A stretch of DNA of 64,000 nucleotides from Coprinopsis marcescibilis (lineage: Eukaryota; Basidiomycota; Agaricomycetes; Agaricales; Psathyrellaceae): assembly GCA_004369085.1 (NCBI GenBank), contig ML210246.1, positions 39,468-103,467 of the forward strand, in the 5' to 3' direction. Shown here piece after piece: positions 11,830 through 23,381 of the stretch. The notes beneath the pieces are model-generated. The model had not been told where the DNA came from and did no database searches. It saw only the letters and a program-made list of their open reading frames with translations. The position numbers and the translations under genes were made by a program. Numbering within the stretch: position 1 is the first letter of the stretch; each line of letters begins with the position of its first letter.

Positions 11830-13500
11830 GGTAAGTTGAACCGAAGTCGTACAATTCTTCTTCAGGATTCAATGACAAAAGCCGCTCGTATATGATAACA
11901 GCGATCTTGAGAACCACATTGGCTTCATCGTCGCGGCCGAGGCTGACAAGTGATATCGGGACAGGTTCGCTCTAGCGCCTGTAATTGTACAGGTCACAGG
12001 CCAGGTTGAAGAGCGACTGTGCCACATCTGCGTCGAAGCGCTGTGGGCCCTTGCGCGTCGGATTTCCGTAGCCCCTGACCAGGCTCGATCGATTCCGCCA
12101 ACGTGGACCATGGTGGGCGACTTGGAAAGGTACAAGGCATAGCTGGTATGGGGGCTGGTTAGTTGGGCTTCGTACTATGCTGCAGGGTCCGCTTCTGCGC
12201 TTCTGCAAGCTTGCGACGTAGTATTGCGAGCGAAATTCCGTTGAAGGTAAGATTAGTTAAGTGAGGGGTCCTGAATCTTTACAAGGCAATGCAAAAGCAT
12301 CACAGCTTCCTCCGCTCAAGCTGCAGCATCCGCTGCTTTCCCAACGCCAACCAATGGCGATGCTTGGTGTTTTCTTGAAGGTAAACAGTCGCTTCGTTGT
12401 AACGCTTGCGGGAAACAAGATTTTTGCCTGTCCAGTAGAGTCCCATATCCAGGTGAACGCAAAAAATGCAGGCTGAGCGGCCTCCAGCTCACGAAAGGTA
12501 TCGATGACCGTCAGTTCTACTTCAGCCTTCGTATGATTCTTCGGAGCGATGTCAGATCCTAATACTTGACTCGCCATATCTGACTGGTTGAGGTCAGTCG
12601 ACGCGTCGTGGTAAGGGTTTCTTCTGCGATAACGTGTCCTTCGAACGAAGGCGGGTGTAGAGCAGCTGTGAAAGCACCCACACTGGCAGCATACACTTGA
12701 GCTTCATTGACGGGTCTGCTGGACTCGAAGGAAATGTGGAGTGTCTAACGTGAGGAATTGACCTGTGAGCAAAATGCTACATATCGAGGGATGTTGATTA
12801 ATTACTGACCAAGGTTCTCTTGCGCAATATCAACGAGGTGCCCATGGAAGCACTGGTCGCAAGCAGGTAGAGAGAGGTTTCAACCACGACTTCGTAAATA
12901 AGCACGCAGTGAACCCTGAGTGAGCCCGAGGGTCGGCATATTTGAAGAAATGAGCTCTTTCTTGATGATAAGGAAGAAGGGAGGTGGGGAATGTCGTGTC
13001 AGGAACTCTCGGAGAAAAGTTGGAGAAGTTGGATGGGGGTTTTAGGAGTGTCTCTGGAGTAATCCTGAAGCAATGGTCAGATGAAAGTGCAGATCCTGTG
13101 GATATCTTCCACTGTGATTCCCTCCGGCGCGTAAAGGGCAGCAGAGCCGTGGACAGACAGTGGCTCCATCAGTGTGACGATCACAACATTGTATTTTTCC
13201 ACAAATCTACGATCCGTCCACTGCAGCTTGGATAGGATGTACGCATAGAGTGATCCCAGCTTTTTTGTGGGACTTTCCGACTCCATACAATAGCTGCTTG
13301 CCCGTTTGACAGTGTCGGCGAGCTCTGTGGGTGGAGAGTTGTGTGAGTTTACGCTTGAGAACTGTTTTGGCCCACAGGAATATAATTAGCCCCTCACTAA
13401 TTTGTCGAGCAACTCGGGGGTTATCTCCAGGTGGGCGTCGGGAGCTGCTAGCTTTATTGCAGTCGAGATTAGTGGAACCTGTCGAAGAGCAGGTTTCGAG
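11830..13500 (-). pseudogene. Decayed NACHT-TPR gene, close relative of gene D
   Basis: Pieces of a NACHT-TPR protein appear in order on the minus strand but in different frames with stops. Near 13500-13420, TPELLDKL matches the end of the NACHT domain. At 13286-13077 KKLGSLYAYILSKLQWTDRR and the following winged-helix part are nearly identical to gene D. Near 12960 a piece like MPTLGLTQGS follows. At 12510-12470 IDTFRELEAAQPA and at 12020-11980 RFDADVAQSLFNLACDL come from the TPR part. At 11915-11880 LKIAVIIYERLLSLNP matches the C-terminal block of D. P-loop, Walker B and most of the TPR array are missing: about 1.7 kb remains of a gene that is 6.3 kb in D. Confidence 0.85.
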
Positions 13501-14235
13501 AAAGTTTGCAACAGGCGCCACATTCAAATGAAAAATGAGACTCCGATGTTATCGGACGACATTTTGAACTCGACACTCACAAACAACAACTCCTCTGATT
13601 CAACGCCCTTGCATCTACCTCACGTCAAGCCTCCAATGTCGCCTGGTTAAACACTTCGAGTGGCACGCCTGCTCTGTTTCCGTGCCTCAACACCACCCAC
13701 CACCACATGCTCAAACCAGGTCTTACTCACCAAATATGTCCACTGAAAGCAGATACGACCTGACAGTCACGAACTGGTCAGCGAGTGTAAAACCATGGCG
13801 GTAGCTCACCGTTGCCTAAATGCCACTCCAATAGGACGACCCTCGTTCGCAGTACTCACTGCTGCTTCCCACGTAGGAGTCCGAGAGGGGACGACGAAAC
13901 AGGAGTGCGTATGTGGGGGATAGAACTCATGCAGCGACTTGGAGAGGGATTATAGGGGCTGGTGCCAGGGCCTGAAAGGTACTTATGCTCATTCACTTCT
14001 ATTGCAAGTTTTGGTATGCTGATGATAAATCATATTAGTTGTGCGCAGACTAGAAGAAACGGTGGAAGAAGGACAACGACAATAGTCAGCATCGGGGATT
14101 TATCCTTTCGCGTTCCATTCCCTCCCCGTTGCAACGAAGCCCTAGAAAGGCCGAGTACTAGTATTGCGACAGGAATTGCTGTGAAAACGTTGTATCGTAG
14201 CTGAAGCAGGAGCAAGGACCTGGCGCGCCTCTCTG

Positions 14236-14468
14236 CCCCAGCCATGGATCGTCGTCGTCAACGCATCCGGAGCAATGGCAACAGCAAAGGCATGCAACCC
14301 CGCTCGCAGCCGCACTCGTACTACGTGCAGGCCAACTTCCCAACCATCGCGTTCGTGTTCTTTCGCCTCAGACAGGAATCGTTGTCAACGCAGCCGATCA
14401 AAAGCAACAGCAAAGACGTGCACCCCCGCTCACCCTCTCGCAGCCGCACTCGTACTACGCGCAGCCTT
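14236..14468. repeat. Imperfect direct duplication, two copies of about 100 bp
   Basis: Copy 1 (about 14236-14332) and copy 2 (about 14365-14468) share GTCAACGCA, then AGCAACAGCAAAG-type sequence, then the exact stretch CAGCCGCACTCGTACTACG. Copy 2 has a few extra bases, so the two copies are in different frames, which argues against a coding repeat. Confidence 0.7.
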
Positions 14469-15103
14469 AGCTTTACAAGCACCTCGCAACGCTTCGCGGC
14501 TCACCTCTTTCCTCCCGGGTGGCTTCAACAATCAGCGATAATACTCTCGCAGACAATCCCACGCGTCCGCTTTGGCAGACAGAGGGAAGCAAAGGCCGAC
14601 AAATTTGGGCCTGAACCAATCAGCGCACCCTGCACCTCCAAAAGGGTCAAACAAACGCGTCTATGGTGGTACATCCTTGCGAGGCAAAGGCAGAGATTAT
14701 TTCCTCCAGGACAATTCGTCCATGTTTATCCCACGTCGTGATGTGCATGCGAAATGGGGACGAGGTGAACAGAGACGAGGGATGATAAGAATTTTGAAGA
14801 TGCAGAAGGGGGAGAGGTCTGCGGGAGAGGAGGGAGGCGATTTTGGGGGAGGATTTGATTATGATTGTGAACGAGACGTTGAAGGCTGCGAAAGTGGATG
14901 GGGAGATGGTTGGGGCAGTGTGAGCGAAGAGTACAACGTTCGATGTGAGCCTTTAGTAACACTTTCATCTGCTGTGGTTCTGAAGTCAGTAAAGCTTGTT
15001 TTAGGTAGCGAAACTGTAATTATTTGGATTATTCTCTACCTCACTGCAATGTGACCTGAGCGGTGAAATGGTTCATCGCAATGCTGTGTCGGGAACCAGA
15101 CAC

Positions 15104-15202
15104 CGTGTGAACTGAACTGATAAGACTGCTCGGAAGTAGAACTGCAGTTTTCTCTCTCTCTTTCTCTCTTTCTCCCTCTCTGTCTCTCGTTGCGCTTCCC
15201 TT
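15104..15202 (+). promoter_or_regulatory. Putative core promoter of gene A (GTGTGAA box and CT-rich tract)
   Basis: A GTGTGAACTGAACTGATA block near 15106 is followed by a pyrimidine tract (TTTTCTCTCTCTTTCTCTC onward, 15148-15202), ending about 45 bp before the ATG. The same pair in the same order lies upstream of genes B and C. CT-rich tracts before the start are common in fungal core promoters. Confidence 0.5.
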
Positions 15203-15248
15203 TGGATCTGTCGTATGCGACCCAGTCAATACTGTCAACCCGTTGGAT

Positions 15249-18200
15249 ATGGAGCAGGTACAAGGCGATCACTACCCTTACTGGATAGTTCTGTCACTGA
15301 TCGATTAACCACTCAATTTTATCAGCACATCGGCGGCGACCTTCAAATCTCGGAAGGTAGCACAAGCATACGTGAGCAGCCCCCTTATACCAGATTCAAT
15401 ACGGATACTTGACCCTTATTTGCAGCAACTGGTTCCACTGGCAATACCTCAAGAGGCCTTTCAACACGCGTGCAACCCTCGTATGTCCAGACAGCCGCCC
15501 TGATTGATGAAGGCGGCCAGGTTGGAGAACGGATGGGAACAAACAGTAAGCCGCCAAGTCCTTTGCTGATGCAAAATCGTGCTGAATGAGCTTATGACGC
15601 AGCGACCGGGTCCAATCGCAGTATCCTATATGGTGCTTCAGGTTTCACTCTGCAAAACGCTCATTTGCAGACAGCGGACCGAATTAGCAACACCTACAAC
15701 ATTCGTAAGTCAACTTCAGCTTGTGAATTTATGGGTTGTAATGTGCGTCCATTAGATGGAGAAAGCAAAGTCATTGAAGTCAATGAGGCCCTGCGACTAC
15801 TCGGAAACCCTAAAGGATGCGCCTGGGATCCTGCACGCGCATGCTTAGATGGCACCCGTGTTGTTCACATCGAGGCTATTACGTCCTGGGCCACCTCGCT
15901 GGAGGCAGATCCCACCACATCTGGAGCTCGAATCCTTCTGGTTCCAGGTCCTGCCGGAAGTGGGAAATCAGCGTTGGCGCACACCATTTGCAAAGAGCTG
16001 AGCCGAAGCGGACACCTTGTGTGCTCGGTTTTCTTCGATCATCCCGGTCCACAGCCAACAGCAGAAGACTTTACAGTCGTACTCGTCCAAGGCCTGTGCA
16101 CCGTCGGCGATCCCGTGAAGAAGGCCATAGCAGAACTCATTATACAAAACAAAACCTTGGCTTCAGCGCCAGCATCGCGTCAAATCGAAGACCTTGTGCT
16201 CCCAATCGTCGCCAATCTACCCTCAACCCGCACCTTTGTTATTGGCATCGACGCTCTGGACGAGCAGCCGAATCCCGCCATGCTGAAACTCCTACGGGAC
16301 TATGTCCCCCGACTGCCCTCGACATTCCGGTTCGTCCTCACCACCCGTCCTGACCCGCTTGTAATGCAATACCTGGAGAATCGACCCCATATCATCTCGT
16401 TCCCCCACCCATTGGTTGGTGACACCAGCCAGGCCGACGTCAAGACTTTTATCGTCGACCGCCTATCCATGACCGATTACCAGGCTACTATTTCTTCCGA
16501 ACTATTGGAGACATTCATTGCTAAATCCGAGGGATTGTTCCTTTGGGCCGAAACCGTCCTCAACCACATCGACAACACGTACGACCAGGCCGGGGAATTG
16601 GCGGATATCATAGCAGGTGCAAGCAGCTACTGGACAGAGACGGAGACTGCCGCTGGGAAGTTGGAGAAGCTATACGAGCATATCCTGTCGAAGCTGCAGT
16701 GGAAGGATCCGAGATTTGTGAAAAAATACACCATCATCATGGGGGCGCTCGTTACATTACGGGAGCCACTTTCTCGACGTGGACTGGCTGCAGTGTACTC
16801 CCCTGACAGAATAGCCGAGAACGACGTCCGCGGGATATGCATGCTCATCCGTCCCTTGCTCAAAGACTACTCAAAGGACGACCCAACACGGCCCATACAC
16901 CTCCTTCACCTATCAGTTCAGGAGTATTTGGTTCATCGGGCCCCGTACCCTTTCCGAATCGACTGCGAGGTCCACCATAATACCCTGTCACGGTTATGCC
17001 TGCTGGTCGTCCAACGAGAGCTCACATCGGCAAAGGTGCCAATCCTTGGATACTCGGATGGCGATTGGGCTTGGGATGTGACAGAGAGAGGTCGAGATAT
17101 CCCAGTCATTTTGCGGCAATCGCTCACTGAGCCGCTTTGGTACTCAATACAACACTTTAATGCGCACTGGCGCTCGCTGCGGGAGGAGGCAGGCAAAGAA
17201 AACATTACACTCCTTCGTGAGATCGTTGTAGAGAACCCTCAGCCCATCCTTGAGGTTGCTGCTTCGACGAAATCTAAGGTAGACATTATTTCGTTGCAAC
17301 GCAAAGCTTTGGTAGGTCACTTTCAATACTACTACAATCATTGGATTGACGACTCTTTACCAGCCATACGGTCCCCCGACTCTCGCACTGGCAAGACGGA
17401 TGGCAAAGATCTACGTCTCGCTGGGCCGGTGTCTGTACGGAGCCACACGAGATGCAGAAGCCCTCCCCCTACTTCAGGAGGCAGTCAGTCTATACACTTC
17501 ATACGAAGACGAGAATCTGGATACTGCGGTGGAACTCGAATTTGCGGCAAGTCTGACGTGGCTGGGATCATGCCTATACTGCCTTGATCGTCACGATGAT
17601 GCCCTCCCCCATGTCGAAGAAGCAGTGACAATTTGCCGCCAACTGTCGTTGACACACGAAAACAAAGCTCGAGCAGCCCTGGCCCACTCGCTGGAGACAA
17701 TGGGCTATGTGCTGGATAAGCTGAAACGCTACGACGAAGCCAACGACGTCAACATCGAAGCGTTGGGCCTGTATCGCCAATTGGTAGTTGGGCACCCAGA
17801 GAAGTTCCAGCACCGGTTGGGTTTGGCGCTGCGTAATCTGGCTTGGAGCCTTGACGGATGCGGGAAACATGTAGAAGCTGTCGCTGTTATACAGGAGGAG
17901 GTTGAGCTTCGCCGCAAAATGATGGAACATGATAGACGAATAAGCGGCGCAGATCTCGCCCGTTCACTTGAAAGACGGGCGAAGTATCTTATTAACGCAG
18001 AAAGAACACCAGAGGCGGTCGAATGCTCCCAGGAAGTGGTGCAAATATGTCGTTGGCTTGTGCATGATAATCCCGAGGAGTTCAACTCAGGTCTTGCGGA
18101 CTCTTTACACAATTTGGCCAACGATCTTAATGACTGTGGTCGAGTGGACGAGGCTATCCCATTCTCATGCGAGGCAATCGAGATTTACCGCCAACTGGTT

Positions 18201-18953
18201 TCGAACAGCCCTTTCACTTTCGAGCCCGATCTTGCCGAATCCCTCCATAATCATGCATCGTATACCAGTAAGGCTGGAAGGATAACGGAGGCGGTTGGAT
18301 ACCGTCAGGAGGCGGTGGAGATACGGCAAAGACTTGCGCACGATAATCCCGAGAAATCCAACCCTGATCTTGCAACATCCATGCACAATTTGGCTTCAGA
18401 TCTTGATAAATGTGGTCGAGTGGACGAGGCTATCCCATTCTCATGCGAGGCGATCGAGATTCGCCGCCAACTGGTTGCAAATGACCCTTCCACATTCGAG
18501 CCCAATCTTGCCAACTCCCTCCATAGTCACGCATTGTATACTACGAAAGCTGGAAAGATAACGGAGGCTGTTGGATACAGTCAGGATGCGGTGCAGATAC
18601 GGCGACGACTTGCGCATGATAATCCCGAGAAATTCAACGCAGGTCTTGCAAACTCCTTGCACAATTTGGCCAGCGATCTTTATAACTGTGGTCAAGTGGC
18701 CGACGCTATCCCATTCTCATGCGAGGCAATCGAGATTTACCGCCAACTGGTTGCAAACGACCCTTCCACATTCGAGCCCGATCTTGCTAATTCCCTCCAC
18801 AACCACGCTATATACCTCGAAGGACTTGGTAGGACAGAGGAAGCCTTTGAATGCAGGCGTGAAGCAGATGATATTCGAAGCAGACATCCAGGTAAGACCT
18901 CGATGCCATCCGATGCCCCGTACTCAACTAATCTATATCTAGCTCAATCATGA
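15249..18953 (+). CDS. NACHT-TPR NLR-like protein A
   Basis: Seven exons join in frame to about 1118 residues: 15249-15257, 15325-15355, 15426-15545, 15603-15704, 15756-17311, 17364-18891 and 18943-18953. The first codes only Met-Glu-Gln and the last only the final residues (AQS). Before the NACHT domain come two related stretches, YVQTAALIDEGGQV and LYGASGFTLQNAHLQTADRI. The NACHT NTPase has a P-loop GPAGSGKS (about 152), Walker B GIDALDE (about 250) and FRFVLTTRPD. A winged-helix part (LQWKDPRFVKKY, LLHLSVQEYL) follows, then TPRs of about 42-46 residues from residue 606 on, including about three 92-residue double units. The family acts as NTP-dependent switches sensing ligands through the repeats; no ligand is known. 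The final intron (51 nt) stays in frame without a stop, so its retention would still give a full protein. Confidence 0.9.
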
Positions 18954-20789
18954 AGACTCAGGCAGGGTCCACACCCAAGTGCCCACGGAGTAAGTTTCAG
19001 TTTACCAACGACTTCATGCTGTATTCCGATTATTACGTTACGTCCATACAATATGATACAATGAGAGAATCTGAACGCCATATCTACTGTTTGCAACCCT
19101 TTGCCTTCTGAACGTCCAGCAAAGCGCTAGCCATCTTGAAGCCTTGAGATACCAGGTTACGTTCCTCGTCATCCGACTTGGACTACTTCAGTACATCCGT
19201 TCCCAATGTGTCTGTCCAAGCTGAGTATGGACCCTTGGGATGTATGTTTAAGGTCCCTCTGTGTCGTCTACCGGGATCTGAAACGTCGGCGGCGGCTTGA
19301 TGAATTGTCGAGGTTCGATGGTCTGATAACGATGGGTGGGCTGGGTTGCGATGGGTGCTATACCGAGTCTGCGAACTCGTCCAAAGGCGATATAAGGTGG
19401 AATGTTTGCAGAGAGCACGAGGATTACGTGCATTACGGAGGGCAACAAGAGGGCGCCTTGGCATTTTCCAAGCGCGTAATATCATATATATGGAGTTTCT
19501 GGGCGATAGTTGACGATGAGCATTCAAAAACAGGGGCTGGACGTCGCAATGCAGGGTCGTTGCTTGGTTGAGTGGTAACCGACAAGGTCCTGATAAGGTG
19601 GGTTGGCGCTGTTCGCACAGGGATGGCTTAAGTTTCCGTTGATCATTCGCACTGGTGAATCAGGAACCTGAACGACAACCGAGCTGGGAGTTATCAAAAG
19701 GGTGACGAGTGTTCCAGACTTCGAGTCGCTACGCTGGGAATCAGGATGGCTATGTCAGCTTGCTGAGAGGGTCTCCACTTACAGACGCAACCAAGATCCG
19801 GATTCCGAGCTTTGGCTTGCTGGAACGCGAATCTGCATAGGCAGGTGGCAAGGGGACAAGACATGTCCTCTCCGATGCCGTAGGTCCACACGCAAGCATC
19901 GCCGCGAAACTGAAATGACACGACGATGCGGGCGACCTTTGGGGTTCAAAACAGGGCCACCCGTTGGTTCCTGCAATTCATTGTTCTCTGCATTCGAGTC
20001 CTTGGATCTGAAAGCGAAAAGTCGTGGGCAGCGTGGAAAGGCTCGTCTGATAGAGATACTGTCAGGATGTATGGGCTGGGCAGGATTGAGTATGGTACTG
20101 GATAATGACTTCTACACAGGGACTGAGGCGATAAGCTGCGTGGTTGACAATCGAACGGGAATGACGCACTGTGACGGGTATTCAAGCGGAGAACCGGTGT
20201 GTCCGATATTCTCGGACGAATGTTTCGGCTAGACGCTGACCATTGCGTTGTTGGCTTGAAAGTCAAAACCAAACACCAACACGAGACTCACATCCCAACC
20301 AGCGAGCAAACCTCACAACGGCGGACACACGACGCGCGTTCATCTTTGCTGCAAACACCAATCACTGGTGCTCATCAACGTCCTTCTGCCCTCAAATCCC
20401 AACATCCCTTGGGTGCATCGATTCCCTTGGGGGGTCGAGGAATGGGGAACAATATACCTCGTACAGAACTGACTGCTATAAACATGGAGCGCGCACTAGG
20501 TGAGTCTGTTAAATTGGGCGAAATCCGCTTCTAATGTCGCGTCTAGTTCATCGCGGATAGGGACAGCGACGACGACGATAAACCGTGATACCTATCTTCA
20601 ACTGCCCTTCGTCGCCGTCAAACACGTATCCAGTGCTCTACACCCACGCCAACCCGCGTATATCACCCAGCGGCTATGCCGCATGCGACTGTCGTTTCGG
20701 GTTGGGAGATTTTTGGTAGCCATCGTAGGCGACGCCGTCGGTTCGTCCTGATCGACAGGCCTGTCGCGCACAGCCAGGAGTCATTTCAG
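18954..20789. other. Gene-poor region with degraded sequence
   Basis: No intact gene seen. It holds one copy of the degraded dispersed repeat (19237-19640) and short frames without recognised domains, the longest at 19702-20232. The COG3 relic may begin slightly before 20790, but I could not recognise its N-terminal part. Confidence 0.4.
19237..19640 (+). repeat. Degraded dispersed repeat, copy 1
   Basis: Shares a collinear series of blocks with 31839-32175: GGTCCCTCTGTGTCGTCT here against GGTCCCTTTGTGTCGTCT there, then a TTTGCAGAGAGCACGAGG/TTCGCAGAGAGGACGAGC pair, then an ATGGAGTTTCTGGGCGAT/ATGGGGTGTCTCGGCGGT pair. In translation both give MFAE(S/R)T and YGVS(G/R)R, which suggests decayed copies of a coding sequence. 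The original gene is not recognised. Confidence 0.6.
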
Positions 20790-23063
20790 GGCGAATGCAC
20801 TTTTTGTACATTCGATTAAGACCCGTCTCAAACAAGTCACGCCTCGTGCTTGATCCTACCCAGACGACTATCCTCCCTTTTGGCAGAAAACCATGCAGCT
20901 TGTTTCAGCTCCCGGAAAGCGTTGTTATTGCCCAAGATCTTGGAAGAGATCAAGGGGTTAGACCCTACAAGGAGGGACTTGGGAGAGCTGGTATGTGATA
21001 CCATTGTTCACATTCCGTCCTTCGTTAATTGTACGAAAGAAGAGGGTCGGGTGCAGCTACCTCAAGCAGCTCTGTAACGCTCTATCGTCAGCACTTCAGC
21101 ACCGCAAATGACCAGGCATAGTAGTAAGTCAGCTCGAACAACGCTATTCGCGTTCTGAACTTTCCTCCCAGTCAATACCTGGCGACGCTCTGCGACCTTT
21201 TATACGATAACCCAAGGCCCCGAAGCTTGCACGAACCACGGCTAACGGCAGTTTGCAAAGTCTGCACCGTCCATCAAGCTTCAAGTGTTGATAGTCCTCG
21301 CTGCGCCAATTTCCTCCACCTCAGCAAGCACCACCATGTTTTCAGTGGGAGACGGGATGGATTCGGCATCATCGCAAACCGAACCATCCGGATCTGGCTC
21401 TGGCTCTGAGAAAGCAGCAACGACGACGACGACAGTAATTCCGAGTTGACTGTGGATTTGGACCGTGCCAGCCTCACAGCGAAGCGGAAGCGCAAAGGAG
21501 GACTTGGCCAAGGCTGGGTTTGCAGGATGCACAAACACGGCTGTTCATCAAGGTGCATGCACTCATACAGAGCGATATCAAGTACCATACGCCGAAGCGA
21601 GAGGATTTGGATATCATTGTTGGGTTAGTGAGCCCCAGCTGTATCTTGAGCCTTGGCTGAGACGGTCCCTGTAGCTGCGAATCAACCTTGAACCGGGACG
21701 GATATTCGGGAGAACAAAACTGTTTCTCGTATATTCAAGGCTAACACGACGCAGCAAGAGACATGGTACCCAACTGTGCGAAAGATGGTCTGGATCTTGT
21801 CGCAGGTTCACGACTTTGTCAAGGTTAGTATATTTTACCTTTGAATCGCTGACATGAGCTTGACATCTTCTTCAGCCCCCCATCTTCGAAGACATTGCCC
21901 AAGAGGCTGCCCTTCTCTGCCGCCGATCCTTCTATCCGCCCGCGATATGGTCAAAGCCCGACCGCCGCCTAGCACACTACTAGACGGTGATCTGTTCCTC
22001 GTCAGCAGATAGCCGATGATTAGCCTGCGCAACGAAAGTGCGTCAGACATCTGCTGATTCCGAAAGATTTGGCGAAGAACCTAGAGGGCGAATCTATTAG
22101 TCAAGGATTGTGTAGCCAGAAAGAGGGGCAAATCGGCGCTTTCCCAAACAGTGCAATGAAGAGTGGGATGATGAGGACTCCAAGTGCATCTGATGTGGTT
22201 CCAGCCGGGGGTGTAACAGGTTTGTTAACTTCTCGCATGGAAGATGGCTTGACGTGTCTAAAGACTTTTGGTTAGGAACCTTGACGACGATGCTCAACAA
22301 GACCACGGCGATCCTGCCGGAAGGCTTGATCGCTTCTCTGGGGGTTAGCAGAGGGGACGAGAGCATCAGAGGTGCCAAACACGTATGTCATTCGCATACC
22401 ACTTATGCTCTTTGTACTTGGAAGTGACTGACCCCGGGCGTTGGATGCATAGGGTATTGACCACGATCTCCGACGAGCATGTGAAGACGTCACCACCTGC
22501 GACCCCAACGATTAATGTGTGACGAAACTGCAAACGTTCAGCAGCTCAGCGTCGAACGCCACTGCCAACATCACAGCCAAACCCCTCCTTTCCACCGCGC
22601 TGCGAACTGGGTTCCAACCACCTCCAGCGCCATCGATATAGCAACGTTGAGCACCCCACCACACGTTGCGGCACTGTATGCAGTATTCAGGGTCGCGATT
22701 GAACGTGACCTGCGAGCGAATCTTGGGCGGATCAAGATGTACCTCGGGGATGCAGATTCAGAGCTACAGGAAGCTATATTGCCTTTATCGCCTACTGGGG
22801 AGCAACAGGGTGTAGGCTCCCAGTACAGTCGTACTGCCAAGATTCTGATTGACCATATTCAGGAACGGACACTGGAATCGTTCCAGAGCTTTGTGGACCA
22901 GGTTCGGGAGGTGTTCTTGGGCGGAGCGCAGGATGGCGAGGAGGGGAGAGACTTGGTCCGGGAGATTAGATCGAGTCAGGAGCCTGTCAGGGATGTTATT
23001 AAGGAAGGTTGTGCCTGGGACGTTGCTTCTAATCCCATTGGACCCAGTGGAAACAGGGGCTAG
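20790..23063 (+). pseudogene. COG3: Dead copy of COG3 (Sec34), conserved oligomeric Golgi complex subunit
   Basis: Many pieces typical of Cog3 appear in the correct order but in shifting frames: SSRKALLLPKILEEIKGLDP (about 20905), CSYLKQLC (about 21053), LYRQHFSTANDQ (about 21080), LYDNPRPRSLHEPRLTAVCK (about 21200), IKVHALIQSDIKYHTPKRED (about 21545), WYPTVRKMVWILSQVHDFVK (about 21755), PPIFEDIAQEAALLC (about 21880), TLLDGDLFLV (about 21975), LNKTTAILPEGLIASLGV (about 22290), then ILIDHIQERTLESFQSFVDQ (about 22840). Some introns still look spliceable (for example the one ending just before 21880). A TAG follows the ANDQA block where a Leu codon would fit, and frames shift near 21930 and elsewhere. 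Cog3 tethers retrograde Golgi vesicles; an intact copy is expected elsewhere in the genome. Confidence 0.88.
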
Positions 23064-23115
23064 CGTTCTTGCTTGCTTGATCCAAATGTCACATATTTCT
23101 CATGCTTCTGACTCG

Positions 23116-23182
23116 TGTTGGGAGTGGAAATTACTCAAGGGATGGTCACACTAACTTTGCCGCTCCATTTCCCAGGATGTTT
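23116..23182 (+). pseudogene. Relic of the last exon of the PC-esterase gene
   Basis: Over about 66 bases it matches exon 4 of the PC-esterase gene (11655-11728) at roughly four bases in five by eye, including an identical AGGGATGGTCACACTA. It has small indels and an early stop. Like the parent gene it lies on the plus strand just before a minus-strand NACHT-TPR gene. Confidence 0.6.
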
Positions 23183-23381
23183 CGTAGGACATTTAACCAA
23201 GTTATTGTCTATGAGGGATTGGGCATTCTGTAGACTGTAAGGGGTAAATATCGTCGGACCGTGTGTTCATCCCATTAGTCCGAGGATAGCCTCATGATTA
23301 ATCTAGATGGTCGTCTTCTTCACGAAATATAACTTCATTGTCTCTCCTAGTTTCTGTGCATTCGATTATATCAAAGGTTTT

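Larger units (their letters stand above)
13501..15248. other. Gene-poor spacer upstream of NACHT-TPR gene A
   Basis: About 1.7 kb with no convincing gene. Open frames at 14244-14741 and 14572-15054 lack recognisable domains and overlap a local duplication, so I did not call them. The last 150 bp hold the promoter block of gene A. Confidence 0.4.

Noticed and set aside
14244..15054. Two overlapping plus-strand frames (165 and 160 codons) upstream of gene A
   Set aside because: They overlap each other and a duplication that is out of frame; basic low-complexity translation without a family match.
15147..15202. CT-rich run as a simple-sequence repeat only
   Set aside because: Kept instead as part of a promoter block because the same tract recurs at the same distance before genes B and C.
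15705..15755. Start of gene A at an internal codon within the intron before the NACHT exon
   Set aside because: A, B, C all give perfect phase through the upstream small exons, and the internal frame has no good ATG context.
17574..18695. Minus-strand frames opposite the TPR part of gene A (and similar ones opposite B, C, D, E)
   Set aside because: They mirror the repetitive TPR coding sequence and show the same period; shadows, not genes.
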